The notes under the pieces were generated by a model, which was not told where the DNA came from, did not search any database, and worked only from the letters and a program-made list of their open reading frames with translations. From assembly GCA_964459445.1 (NCBI GenBank), contig CAYWMP010000042.1:1-36433 (forward strand): 36,433 nucleotides of DNA, written 5' to 3'. Positions 15,623 through 24,056 of this stretch are shown here, piece after piece; the first letter of the stretch is position 1, and each line of letters starts with the position of its first letter. Source of the stretch: CAYWMP01 sp964459445. GTDB lineage: Bacteria; Desulfobacterota; DSM-4660; Desulfatiglandales; HGW-15. Position numbers and translations under genes: made by a program.

Positions 15623-16333
15623 CTATCCGGCGATGGGTTCCGCTTTTCCGGTCCTTGCACGGTACCATCCCATAATCTTTTTCACAATGAGTGGGAATAC
15701 CCCCAGTATGACAAAGGAAATAATCAAACTAGGTGAAAGAATGCCTGACAGGGATTCCAACTTGCCCAGCTCTTTTCCCGCATTTACATAGACGATGGTT
15801 CCCGCAAGCATTCCGACCTGGGAAACCCAGTAGAAGGTAAAGAGGCGCATCCTGGTTAATCCCATGACAAGGTTGATCACCCAGAATGGGATGACGGGGA
15901 TCAATCGCATAGTAAAGAGATAGAAGGCCCCTTCTTTTTCAATCCCCTGATTGACGGTCTCGAGTTTGTCCCCAAACTTGCCCTGTACCCAGTCCCTCAG
16001 CACGAAACGTGAAAAAAAACAGGCAAGGCTTGCGCCTATGGTGCTCGCAAAGGAGATGATGATCGTTCCAACGACCAACCCAAAAAGGGCGCCGCCTGCC
16101 AGGGTGAGAATGGCCGCGCCGGGAAGAGAAAGGGCGGTTGCCAGGATATAAATCGCCATATAAGAACCGATCACAAGAAAACGGTTCTGGGCATAAAGGG
16201 CTGCAAATGACTCTCTGGACTCCTTGAGATATGACAAGGTGAAATACTTGTCGAGCCCGAAAAACTTGAACGCCGCGATCAGCAGGATCACAATCAAAAC
16301 GATAACAATTCTTTGCTTTGCCTTTCCGCTCAT
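15623..16333 (-). CDS. TVP38/TMEM64-family (SNARE-associated/DedA-like) membrane protein
   Basis: 236-residue integral membrane protein with about five to six hydrophobic segments: residues about 8-25, 50-68, 72-100, 150-170 and 205-225. The family core is present as LPGAAILTLAGGALFG and RLIPVIPFWVINLVMGLTRM. The ATG at 16333 has a GAGAG segment 8 bp upstream. Earlier in-frame starts (to 16375) crowd the repeat element. This family often neighbours mercuric-reductase-like flavoproteins such as the one at 21157-22611. Transport of lipid or small molecules is the general family view, and no specific substrate is evident. Confidence 0.88.
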   Translation of the reverse strand: MSGKAKQRIVIVLIVILLIAAFKFFGLDKYFTLSYLKESRESFAALYAQNRFLVIGSYMAIYILATALSLPGAAILTLAGGALFGLVVGTIIISFASTIGASLACFFSRFVLRDWVQGKFGDKLETVNQGIEKEGAFYLFTMRLIPVIPFWVINLVMGLTRMRLFTFYWVSQVGMLAGTIVYVNAGKELGKLESLSGILSPSLIISFVILGVFPLIVKKIMGWYRARTGKAEPIAG

Positions 16334-16386
16334 GATCTGAACTCTCTTTCCAATAGATCCTTTGGAGAATACCAACAGGATTCAGC

Positions 16387-16528
16387 GAGACCTTTGAAAA
16401 ACGCCCCCTTTCGCCCAATTTCCGTGTCAGGCTCAAATTTCAATCCTCAAAATACTCAATGTATTCCTGTGGTTGAAATTATCGCCTTCCTTGAACTTGA
16501 ACAAAATCGGGCATTTTTCAAAGACCTC
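16387..16528. mobile_element. MITE-like element with 20-bp terminal inverted repeats
   Basis: The left end GAGACCTTTGAAAAACGCCC and the reverse complement of the right end GAGGTCTTTGAAAAATGCCC agree at 17 of 20 positions. A second, inner inverted repeat (AATTTCAA and TTGAAATT) flanks a core beginning CAAAATACTC. The element is 142 bp with no coding capacity and could fold into one long hairpin. A related half-copy is at 6541-6576. I saw no clear target-site duplication. Confidence 0.65.
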
Positions 16529-16830
16529 TTCAGTTATATTTCATTCTAATCATCAAAATGGGCTTTTTAAGAACACCCTGTCATTCCACACCAAGGGCCC
16601 TGACGAAATACGTTTACTTGACGTGGAAGCTTTGGACATTAGTCGATAGGATTGCGTAAAGCTTACGATATGCCGGGCCGGACTTCTCGGCCACTATGCT
16701 CTTGTTATCTATGCAAAAAATTTGGATAGCAAAAGGGGTTGGGAATACTTAGGAAGCGATTGAGCATCCATGACCGGCAACCTATTGCTTGAATCATTCT
16801 TCGATGGACTCCAGGAAGCTCAAAATACAA
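16529..16830. other. Intergenic region downstream of arsS
   Basis: No gene or clear promoter was recognised between the MITE-like element and the arsS end. It separates arsS from the TVP38 gene. Confidence 0.45.
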
Positions 16831-16862
16831 ACCTGAACTCAGGTATTAATGGCGCCGCCTCA
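16831..16862 (-). promoter_or_regulatory. Candidate bacterial SECIS element with the recoded UGA
   Basis: On the minus strand the UGA (16862-16860) is followed by GGCGGCGCCATTAAT and then a hairpin. ACCTG (16844-16840) pairs with CAGGT (16835-16831) around the loop AGTT. The loop begins 20 bases after the UGA and has G as its second base. Both fit the known spacing (about 16-37 nt) and loop rule for bacterial SECIS. The stem is short, and AAT/ATT may extend it with a bulge. Confidence 0.68.
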
Positions 16863-17849
16863 GGTAAAGCCTGCGCCGGCCGTGCAGGTGTAGCAGTGAT
16901 CCGCGACAGCCACCGGACTCCCTGTTTCAGGAGAACTCTCCATCTCTGACACATGGATTTTGCGCCCACCCAGGTAAAGCCCTCTGGCCAGATTGAAGTC
17001 GCAGTCATAAAGGTGTCCGTCCCACGAAACAGATACCAGCGTGCGGCACATGAGTCCCTCTACGGCGCAGGGGTTGAAACCGGAGGCCAGCTTTTCAATA
17101 TATGGATCTAAATTGCCCGTTTTTAGGAGCCATTGCCGAAATCTTCCCAAGGGGACGTTTGCAAAATTAAAAAGATTGTTGAAAACAATACCCCACTTTT
17201 GTTGAAGGATCTGGCGAAACCGCTTCTCGGCATTTGCTTGAGTGGGTGGGAGAAACGCGCCGGTTGGATTGGATACCAGATCAAGCTCCAGATCTGTTCC
17301 CTCCTGTCCGTAACCCATTTCGTTCAGTTTTCTGAGAGTCTCCACACTCTTCTGGAACATCCCGTCTCCCCGCTGAGAATCCGATTGTGCTTCATTCAAT
17401 GATGGAAAGGAGGCAACGATCGCCACTCGATGGGATTTGAGAAAGTCCATCAACGAGCCGTTACGGGCGCTCAAGGCGGAAAGGTTTGAGCGAAGCATGA
17501 TCCTTGACACGATGGGAAAAAGCCCTTCGATGAGTGTTTCGAGATTGGGATTCAGTTCCGGTGCGCCACCCGTGATGTCAACCATCTCAAACCGGCCCCT
17601 CCTGGCATAGGATATCACCTCATCGACCGTCTCCGAATCCATGTTCTCTTTTCGCCCGGGTCCGGCATTCAGGTGGCAGTGGCGACAGGTCTGGTTACAA
17701 AGGAGGCCTACATTGACCTGGAGGATTTTCGTCTCTCCTCTTACGAGCTTAAGACCGTGCTTGGCAAGGGTCAAATTGAATGGTTCAATGGTCATGGCCT
17801 TTCTCTGTGGGGCCATTTCTGACGATTGTAATGCCGCTTCGGGACACAT
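16839..17849 (-). CDS. arsS: ArsS-type radical SAM/Cys-rich selenoprotein (UGA = Sec330)
   Basis: Radical SAM enzyme of the TIGR04167 family. The iron-sulfur motif CX3CX2C is C51, C55, C58 (LLCNQTCRHCHLNAGP), followed by DITGGAPELNP for SAM binding. The C-terminal domain is Cys-rich and ends HCYTCTAGAGFT, after which an in-frame TGA (16860-16862) is followed by GGAINT and a second TGA (16839-16841). Family members have Cys or Sec at this place, and a SECIS-like hairpin follows, so the protein is read here as 336 residues with Sec330. Without recoding it would end at 16860. Known ArsS acts on dimethylarsenite and SAM to make a deoxyadenosyl arsenical. No arsM is in this window, so the substrate is unproven. 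The ATG at 17849 follows a GAAGGGGG SD. Confidence 0.85.
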
Positions 17850-17876
17850 GGGTTCCCCCTTCTTATAGCCTCCCCC

Positions 17877-18209
17877 TTACATGGAAAGCTTTTCAGCAAT
17901 ATTTCGCATCTGAATGCCATGTACCAGGGATGCGCCGCCCCGGATGGCCGTTACCACGTGAACGGCCTCGGTCATCTCTGCCAGATTGGATCCTTTTTCC
18001 AGACAGGTTTGCGTGAATGCATCGATGCAATAGGGGCATTGAATGGTGTGGGCAACCGCCAGGGCGATAAGGGCCTTCTCTCTCTCCGTGAGTTCCCCTT
18101 CTGAAAACACCGCCCCATAATAATCAAAGAATTTTTGCGCCAACTCCTGCGCTTCTTTCCCTATTTCTTCAAATTTGGGTAGATCGTCAGGTTTGTAGTA
18201 GGTTTCCAT
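17877..18209 (-). CDS. AhpD/carboxymuconolactone decarboxylase-like protein associated with ArsS
   Basis: 110-residue all-helical protein with the AhpD-type redox pair CPYC (C58, C61) in AVAHTIQCPYCIDAFT, and HGIQMRNIA near the end. It belongs to the peroxidase-like group that accompanies selenodomain radical SAM proteins. Some relatives carry Sec at the first position, but here it is Cys. The start is the ATG at 18209, five bases after AGGAGG. The GTG at 18215 lies against the SD and is rejected. It sits 14 bp after zwf and 27 bp before arsS, so all three are in one transcript. A role in thiol or peroxide handling during ArsS chemistry is inference. Confidence 0.88.
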   Translation of the reverse strand: METYYKPDDLPKFEEIGKEAQELAQKFFDYYGAVFSEGELTEREKALIALAVAHTIQCPYCIDAFTQTCLEKGSNLAEMTEAVHVVTAIRGGASLVHGIQMRNIAEKLSM

Positions 18210-18223
18210 TCCCACCTCCTATT

Positions 18224-19780
18224 TTATTGCATTATCTTCAGATTCTCAACGGCTTTTGGGCCCCAGGTTCCTGCTTCGTAGGTATGAAGCCTTTGGGCTC
18301 GGTTTCCGCATGTTTCACATTCCTCAAGTATTGGGGTCAAAAACGACCAACATAGCTCCACACCGTCCTGTCTCCAGAAAAGCATGTGATCCCCCAGAAT
18401 ACAATCCAAGAGTACTTTTTCATAGGCATCGAGTATGGGCCCTTCGTAGTTTTGATGGTATTGGAAGTCCATGGTGACAGAACGAAGACAGACGCGAGCG
18501 CCCGGATTCTTGGTCTGAAATGTCAGCGTGATTTTCTCCTCGGGATATATGCCGAGGATCAGGCTGTTTGCGGTGATATGCTCTCCCAGCGTTTGGCGAA
18601 ACATGGAATGGGGGACCTCTTTGAGCTGAACTGCGATTTCGGTCAGTTTACTTTTTAATCTTTTTCCGGACATAAGATAGAAGGGTACGCCCTGCCAACG
18701 CCAATTATCCAAAAACACTTTCATCATGGCAAAGGTCGGCGTCAGGGAATCAGGACTGACGCCCGTTTCCTTTCTGTAGCCCGGAACGTCCTTTCCGTTG
18801 GTCTTGCCCGGACCGTACTGTCCAAGTACAAGGAGATTTTCAATATTCTTTACCGGAAAAGGCCGGAGAGCACGGTACACCTTTACCTTCTCATCCCGTA
18901 CCCTGTCCGCCTCAAATTTTGAGGGAGGCTCCATGGCGGTTAGTGCCAACAACTGCATCATATGATTTTGGAACATATCTCTCAGGACACCCGCCTGTTC
19001 ATAATACCCTGCCCGATGTTCCACCCCGAGACTTTCAGCAGCCGTGATGCTTACATAATCGATATATCGTCTATTCCAAATGGGTTCAAATATGGCATTT
19101 GCAAATCGAAGCATCAGCATATTTTGGACGGTCTCTTTTGCCAGATAATGATCAATCCTGTAAATCTGGTATTCTTTGAAATACTCATGTAGCGATTGAT
19201 CCAAGGTCATCGCTGTTGCCAGATCCCGGCCAAAGGGTTTTTCTACAACGATTCTTGACCATCCGTTGCCCTTTTGCCCTTCGGTCGAAAGACCGGATCG
19301 CCCCAGCATTTGGGCGATTGATTCATAGATGGACGGAGGAATGGCAAGATAAAAAATTCGATTCCCCTGGGTTCCATTCTTATCATCCAGATCTCTTAAG
19401 GATTTTGCCAGCTCTTGAAATGATGAGAGATCACTATAGTCAATGGATCGATAATGGAGAGACTTTGAAAAGGCCTGCCATTGGGAAGAATCAAAGTCCT
19501 TTTCCGTCTCCAGGGCCTCTTTCATCCTGGCCCGGAAATCCTCATCTTTCAGAGCCGTACGGCTGCATCCCACGATGACGAAAGGCTGGGGCAACCCACC
19601 ATTCAGGAACAGATTGTAAAGTGCCGGAATCAGCTTTCTTGCCGTCAAGTCACCTGATGCACCGACAATCACAATTGTACAGGGCTCAAGGTGACCTTCC
19701 ACGAGGCGCTCTATCGGAGGAACATCCATATCCGGGGCGCTGGCTTTTACAACAGTTTCAAGTGGGTTACTCTGATCCAT
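18224..19780 (-). CDS. zwf: Glucose-6-phosphate 1-dehydrogenase
   Basis: Oxidises glucose-6-phosphate to 6-phosphogluconolactone, reducing NAD(P)+. The 518-residue protein has the nucleotide loop VGASGDLTARKLIPALYNLF, the active-site RIDHYLAKETVQNM around residue 200 with the catalytic His region, and the structural segment FANAIFEPIWNRRYI. The tail WGPKAVENL is intact. GGAG lies 7 bp before the ATG. It is followed within 15 bp by the peroxidase-like gene and arsS, an unusual neighbourhood for a housekeeping gene. Confidence 0.95.
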   Translation of the reverse strand: MDQSNPLETVVKASAPDMDVPPIERLVEGHLEPCTIVIVGASGDLTARKLIPALYNLFLNGGLPQPFVIVGCSRTALKDEDFRARMKEALETEKDFDSSQWQAFSKSLHYRSIDYSDLSSFQELAKSLRDLDDKNGTQGNRIFYLAIPPSIYESIAQMLGRSGLSTEGQKGNGWSRIVVEKPFGRDLATAMTLDQSLHEYFKEYQIYRIDHYLAKETVQNMLMLRFANAIFEPIWNRRYIDYVSITAAESLGVEHRAGYYEQAGVLRDMFQNHMMQLLALTAMEPPSKFEADRVRDEKVKVYRALRPFPVKNIENLLVLGQYGPGKTNGKDVPGYRKETGVSPDSLTPTFAMMKVFLDNWRWQGVPFYLMSGKRLKSKLTEIAVQLKEVPHSMFRQTLGEHITANSLILGIYPEEKITLTFQTKNPGARVCLRSVTMDFQYHQNYEGPILDAYEKVLLDCILGDHMLFWRQDGVELCWSFLTPILEECETCGNRAQRLHTYEAGTWGPKAVENLKIMQ

Positions 19781-20100
19781 AAATTCTCCAGCTGTGCGTT
19801 TTCATTTCAATCTGATCATGGGTTCTTCACCGCTGTTCTTTAATTATCGCATAAAAAAGCAGGCCGGATCTCACTCCTGAGTCTGTAACAGTTCCTTACC
19901 TTTTAGACAGGATCAACATGATTGACAGGAAGTGTTCTCTCTCAGAGAGAACTGAGAGCATTATCTTCTATTGCCCTTTATCAGTAGGGATCGTCAAAAA
20001 ACATTATGTTGCGGTGCTTTTTGACAGTTTCCGGATCGTACTTAATATCCTTGTTAATCCTGTTATCCGGTCAAATATTTAGTACCAGATTCACAATAAC
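19781..20100. other. gnd-zwf intergenic region with two inverted repeats
   Basis: No gene. GTTCTCTC/GAGAGAAC (19934-19941 and 19945-19952) is a perfect 8-bp palindrome around 3 bp. GTCAAAAA/TTTTTGAC (19993-20000 and 20018-20025) is a second 8-bp pair around 17 bp. The first could be an operator for zwf, the second a weak terminator or operator after gnd. No strong promoter was located. Confidence 0.4.
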
Positions 20101-21012
20101 CTATTTTTTATCTGCTGCTACCACTGCATGGCCCCCGAATTCCCGGCGAAGGGCCGCGACCACTTTGTCGGAAAAGGTGTCGTCCTTTTGGGAACGAAAC
20201 CTTTCCATCAATGACAGGGCGATCACCGGGGTGGACACCCGCGATTCAATGGCCTGTTCCACGGTCCATCGTCCTTCCCCGGATTCCTCCACATACCCCC
20301 GAATGTCCGAGAGTTTACCATCGTTATTGAAGGCCGCCTCCGCAAGTTCCAGAAGCCATGATCGAATCACACTCCCTTGATTCCATAGGTGTGCAATATC
20401 GGCATAATTGAGTGTGTCGGAATAGGGGGATGCTTCCAGGATTTCAAATCCTTCGCCATAGGCCTGCATCATGCCGTATTCGATACCGTTGTGAACCATT
20501 TTCACAAAATGGCCGGAGCCGGCGGGACCGCAGTAGAGATAACCCTCTTTAGGGGCCAGGGTTTTGAATAGGGGTTCGAGATATTCAAAGGTCTCCTTCT
20601 TTCCGCCTACCATGAGACAGTACCCGATTTCCAGACCCCATATGCCTCCGCTTACGCCCGCATCCATAAACCCGATGTCTTTTTGCGCAAGCATTTCGGC
20701 ACGACGAATATCGTCTTTGTAATTGGTGTTCCCGCCCTCAATGATCGTGTCTCCTGGGGCCATGAAGTCCATGAGCTGTACGAGGTGATCATCCACCGTT
20801 GTCCCTGCCGGAAGCATCACCCACACGGCACGGGGAGGAGAGAGTTTCTCCACCACTTCCTTCAGACTAAAGGTGCCTATTGCACCTTCCGCAACCATCT
20901 TTTCAGTCTTTTCCGGCGTGCGATTGTAGACCACCACCTCATGCCCGCCCTTCAGCAACCGCCTGGCCATATTCATTCCCATTCTTCCCAACCCAATCAT
21001 TGCTATTTGCAT
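20101..21012 (-). CDS. gnd: 6-phosphogluconate dehydrogenase, short (YqeC/GndA-related, decarboxylating) type
   Basis: Converts 6-phosphogluconate to ribulose-5-phosphate and CO2. At 303 residues it is the short form, about two thirds of the classical 470-residue enzyme. It shows the Rossmann loop GLGRMGMNMARRL, the sugar-binding EGGNTNYKD and GVSGGIWG, and the catalytic KMVHNGIEYG. Short forms are commonly NAD-dependent. Here the residues after the second strand (YNRTPEK) contain Arg, so cofactor choice is uncertain. GAGGAGG lies 7 bp before the ATG. It precedes zwf by 320 bp. Confidence 0.93.
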   Translation of the reverse strand: MQIAMIGLGRMGMNMARRLLKGGHEVVVYNRTPEKTEKMVAEGAIGTFSLKEVVEKLSPPRAVWVMLPAGTTVDDHLVQLMDFMAPGDTIIEGGNTNYKDDIRRAEMLAQKDIGFMDAGVSGGIWGLEIGYCLMVGGKKETFEYLEPLFKTLAPKEGYLYCGPAGSGHFVKMVHNGIEYGMMQAYGEGFEILEASPYSDTLNYADIAHLWNQGSVIRSWLLELAEAAFNNDGKLSDIRGYVEESGEGRWTVEQAIESRVSTPVIALSLMERFRSQKDDTFSDKVVAALRREFGGHAVVAADKK

Positions 21013-21156
21013 CTGATATCCTCCTCAAAAAGAAAACCCGAAATCCGAATATCGAAACTCGAAATTCACCAGTTTTAGGCTGGCAAGAATCTAAAATTCA
21101 AATGATTAAATTCCAAAACTATCTGGCTGGTTAGGGCTTAGAGAGTGAAGCAGAAC

Positions 21157-22611
21157 TCATCGTGGCTCGCAGGCCCTCCCCTTGAGATTGAAAAAGAATT
21201 TCAATGTCTTTTTCACCTTTTCAGAAAATATCTTGGGCGCAAAGTATGTCCCTGCAACCCTTTTGTTGATCTCCCCCAGTGTTGGATAGAGATGAACCGC
21301 GGATGCGAGAGTCGAAAGCTTAACCTTTCCATTGAGAACCGCCACCCACTCGCTGAGCAGCTCTCCAGCTTGAGGCCCCAGGATCTGAACACCAATGGGT
21401 TTCTCCTTTTCATCAAGGATCATTTTGATCGTCCCGACCCTTTCACCCTCTGCAAGGCTTCGATCGTTATCCTTAAACTCTTCGCGGAATACAGAGAACT
21501 TGATCCCGGCTTCCTCGGCCCTCTTTTCATTCATGCCGATGCTCGCGAGTTCCGGGTCCGTATAGGTGCACCAGGGAAGGAGTGTATAATCGACCTTTCT
21601 TGGGAGATGGAAAATCGCGTTGCTGATGACCACCCCCCCTTCGTATCCGGCCGCATGGGTAAACTGGTAAGCTCCCGTGACATCGCCCGCGGCATAAATA
21701 TGCTTTTGATCTGTCCTGAGTCTATTATCGACCTTGATGCCTTTCCGATCTATATCCACCCCGATGTTATCCAGGCCAAGGCCTTCCAGATTGGCCTTTC
21801 GGCCCATGGCCACCAAAAGTATTTCCCCCCTAAGATTCACTGTTTGACCTTCGCTGTCCTTAATGATCACTTCCCTTTCACTGCCATGGTCCCTTGTTCC
21901 GACGATCGAGGTTCCGAGATGAAATGTCACGCCTTCTTTTCGCAGCACGTCCATGATGACATTAGCCATGTCTTTGTCTTCTTTGCTGAGTATCTGTTTG
22001 CTCCGCTGCACGACCGTGACTTGTGATCCAAGGCGACAAAAGGCCTGGGCCATCTCCGTGGCGATAGGACCGGCACCCAGGATGATCATGGATTTGGGAA
22101 GTCGATCTAAAGAAAAGATTTCCCGATTGGTGATAAAGGGCGTCTCGCTTAGGCCATCAATAGGAGGTATGCCTGCCCTGGATCCGGTCGCAATGACCCA
22201 ATTTTTGGCTGAGTAGGTCTTGCCGTTCATACGAATCCTATGTTCATCTTCAAAGTTGGAAGAGCCGAACTCTACCTTGGCGCCCAGACCACAAAAGCGT
22301 TCTTCGGAATCATGTTCCTGGATGGTCTCAATGACCGAATGAATTCTTTTTGCCACGTCTCGATAATCCACCGGCGGTACATCAACCTCAGGAAGCCCGA
22401 AGGACTTGGTGTTCTTTATAAAATGGTATATATGGGCCGTTCTGATAAGGGTCTTGCTGGGCACACACCCATAATGAAGGCAATCACCGCCTAATGCACT
22501 CTCCTTTTCAACAAGCAGTGTCTTGGCGCCAGCCTGAGCAGAACCGGCCGTTACGGTCAATCCAGCAGATCCGCCCCCTATGACTCCCATATCGAATTCA
22601 TATTCCGCCAT
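21157..22611 (-). CDS. Mercuric-reductase-like FAD/NAD(P) disulfide oxidoreductase
   Basis: 484-residue class I pyridine nucleotide-disulfide oxidoreductase. The FAD loop is MGVIGGGSAGLTV, the redox-active disulfide is C44/C49 in GGDCLHYGCVPSK, the NAD(P) loop is ILGAGPIATEMAQA, and the second FAD motif is IYAAGDVTGAYQFTHAA. The dimerisation domain contains HLYPTLGE. There is no heavy-metal-binding N-terminal domain or C-terminal Cys pair of true MerA. The final Cys in GRACEPR is not a tandem pair. Such enzymes are often beside TVP38 proteins and ArsS genes, so a thiol or metalloid reductase role is a reasonable guess. The substrate is unknown. Confidence 0.9.
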   Translation of the reverse strand: MAEYEFDMGVIGGGSAGLTVTAGSAQAGAKTLLVEKESALGGDCLHYGCVPSKTLIRTAHIYHFIKNTKSFGLPEVDVPPVDYRDVAKRIHSVIETIQEHDSEERFCGLGAKVEFGSSNFEDEHRIRMNGKTYSAKNWVIATGSRAGIPPIDGLSETPFITNREIFSLDRLPKSMIILGAGPIATEMAQAFCRLGSQVTVVQRSKQILSKEDKDMANVIMDVLRKEGVTFHLGTSIVGTRDHGSEREVIIKDSEGQTVNLRGEILLVAMGRKANLEGLGLDNIGVDIDRKGIKVDNRLRTDQKHIYAAGDVTGAYQFTHAAGYEGGVVISNAIFHLPRKVDYTLLPWCTYTDPELASIGMNEKRAEEAGIKFSVFREEFKDNDRSLAEGERVGTIKMILDEKEKPIGVQILGPQAGELLSEWVAVLNGKVKLSTLASAVHLYPTLGEINKRVAGTYFAPKIFSEKVKKTLKFFFNLKGRACEPR

Positions 22612-22698
22612 AACCGCCTCCCAATATCCATGTCACCAAAATAGGTCCTTTATAGCAAGCTATTTTGTCTATGCGGTGAAGCCACGCTTTATTTGATT

Positions 22699-23460
22699 TT
22701 AGCTCCCATTCAATGACCAATCATATTTGAGATACTTGACCTTGATTCGATCTCTTTGGGCTTCCAGATTTTTTTTCAGATCACCCTCAGCGTACTTAAG
22801 GAGGAATCCCACCACATCCTTGTTGAAGTCCTTTGAGAACCACTTGAATATCCTGCTGACATAGAGGGTTTTGCCCTCCAGGTAATTGTTCTTGGAATCA
22901 TTGAGAAACTTCCTGGTCATTTCATTGAGTTGCTGGTCCAGTATGTCTTTCTCATAGGGTTCGCTTCGAAGGGGAGGGCAGCTCTTGGACGCACAATTGA
23001 TGGCAAAATGGACTCTGGGATCTTCGTACCGTGGTCTGAGGATTTTGTGTTCGATATCGCCCAAACTCAGGACTTTGCCATCGATTCGCACAAAGTCCTT
23101 CTTAAAAGGCCCAAAGAAACCGCCAAGATCCTTAATGGACTTAATTCCTGGATATCCCGAAAGGATCAGTTTAATGGTCCAGGCGTTGTAGGCATTCACA
23201 TAAAAAGCAAACTGGTCCTTTCGCGACAGATCCTGGGTGTTGGTATTCTCTAATATTTTGAGGTATCGATCCAGTTTGGCCTCTTCGTTCTTAAGCCCTT
23301 GATAATCCACGATGCCATCTTTCACGTATTTATCCAGCAATTCCGCATAAATGCGATTGTTCACCATAGCTACTGCCTGATTTGTGCTGAGAAAACTGAT
23401 GGATATTCCCCAGAGAATAAACAAGATGAGGATACCCCTGCTTGCCCTTCGGCTTATCAT
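22699..23460 (-). CDS. DUF547 protein with signal peptide
   Basis: Secreted or periplasmic protein of 253 residues. The N-terminus has a basic start (ISRRASRG), a hydrophobic stretch (ILILFILWGISISFL) and a likely cut after QAVA. The DUF547 core follows: DQFAFYVNAYNAWTIKLIL, FFGPFKKDFVRIDGK, SLGDIEHKILR, then DPRVHFAINCASKSCPPL. The family is uncharacterised but common beside ArsS and flavoprotein clusters. The ATG at 23460 is preferred because GAGGAGAGAG lies just upstream and it gives a clean signal peptide. It is the first gene of the minus-strand metabolic cluster. Confidence 0.9.
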   Translation of the reverse strand: MISRRASRGILILFILWGISISFLSTNQAVAMVNNRIYAELLDKYVKDGIVDYQGLKNEEAKLDRYLKILENTNTQDLSRKDQFAFYVNAYNAWTIKLILSGYPGIKSIKDLGGFFGPFKKDFVRIDGKVLSLGDIEHKILRPRYEDPRVHFAINCASKSCPPLRSEPYEKDILDQQLNEMTRKFLNDSKNNYLEGKTLYVSRIFKWFSKDFNKDVVGFLLKYAEGDLKKNLEAQRDRIKVKYLKYDWSLNGS

Positions 23461-23822
23461 TTTATCTCTCTCCTCAATCTGCCCATCGTCCACAGGTGGG
23501 ATTCTCCCAAAGGTTGGATCGCCGAGAAGATTTAAAGCGATACATCAATCTGTCAGGTCTGCCCTCTAATACTGTTGTAATCTAATCAGCCTTGAGCCTC
23601 ACGTCCACCGTTGGACCTCTCCAAAAACGGAATTACATATTATCCACGAGCCCGTCGTCGAATTCCTGTTGTGAAACCAAAATATACTTTAAAATCTAGC
23701 GTGTTTTTAATGAATGGTTTTTGTGAAAAGTCGTTTCAATACATGAATCCTTACGCAGGCGAATCCCGGTTTTCTTATTTTTCGGATGGCTTAAAGGTCG
23801 TGTAGATCAGTCTATCTGTTGA
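23461..23822. other. Intergenic region between metabolic and oxygen-defence clusters
   Basis: I saw no gene I could support. A 64-codon plus-strand frame (23611-23805) has no recognisable features. The promoter of the DUF547-led cluster should lie here on the minus strand. Confidence 0.4.
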
Positions 23823-24056
23823 TTAGGTTTTGCAAGTCTCTGATGGTTTCTTCGGTTCCGGGGCTTCTTCCCATTTAATACAATCCGTAGGGCACATGGC
23901 GATGGCTTCTTGGATCGCCTCTTCGGGATATTCCGTCAGGTCCACAACCTCGATCTGACCGGTTTCCAGGTTCCTTTTAAAGACCTCCGGGCAGACCTCC
24001 AGACAGGATTCACATTCATTGCATTCACTGAGATAGACAACCGGAATTCTTTCCAT
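23823..24056 (-). CDS. Ferredoxin, probably one [4Fe-4S] cluster
   Basis: 77-residue small electron carrier. The N-terminal cluster motif is CX2CX2CX3CP (C12, C15, C18, C22), and the second half carries CPTDCIKW, which provides the remote ligand and an extra Cys, as in Desulfovibrio-type ferredoxins. The C-terminus is a short charged tail. It is last in the minus-strand defence cluster, 440 bp after the flavodiiron gene, so it may be transcribed alone. It probably feeds electrons to CooS or a rubredoxin reductase, which is inference. Confidence 0.88.
   Translation of the reverse strand: MERIPVVYLSECNECESCLEVCPEVFKRNLETGQIEVVDLTEYPEEAIQEAIAMCPTDCIKWEEAPEPKKPSETCKT

Noticed and set aside
17877..18209. 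Second possible selenoprotein (ArsS-associated peroxidase-like protein)
   Set aside because: Relatives can carry Sec at the first active-site position, but here the codons give CPYC and the frame ends at TAA.
21157..21200. Possible Sec readthrough at the end of the mercuric-reductase-like flavoprotein (stop is TGA)
   Set aside because: No sense motif follows the TGA and the protein already has its full family length and ordinary Cys pair.
23611..23805. 64-residue plus-strand frame between DUF547 and ferredoxin genes
   Set aside because: No recognisable motif or SD, and it lies in the presumed promoter region of the minus-strand cluster.
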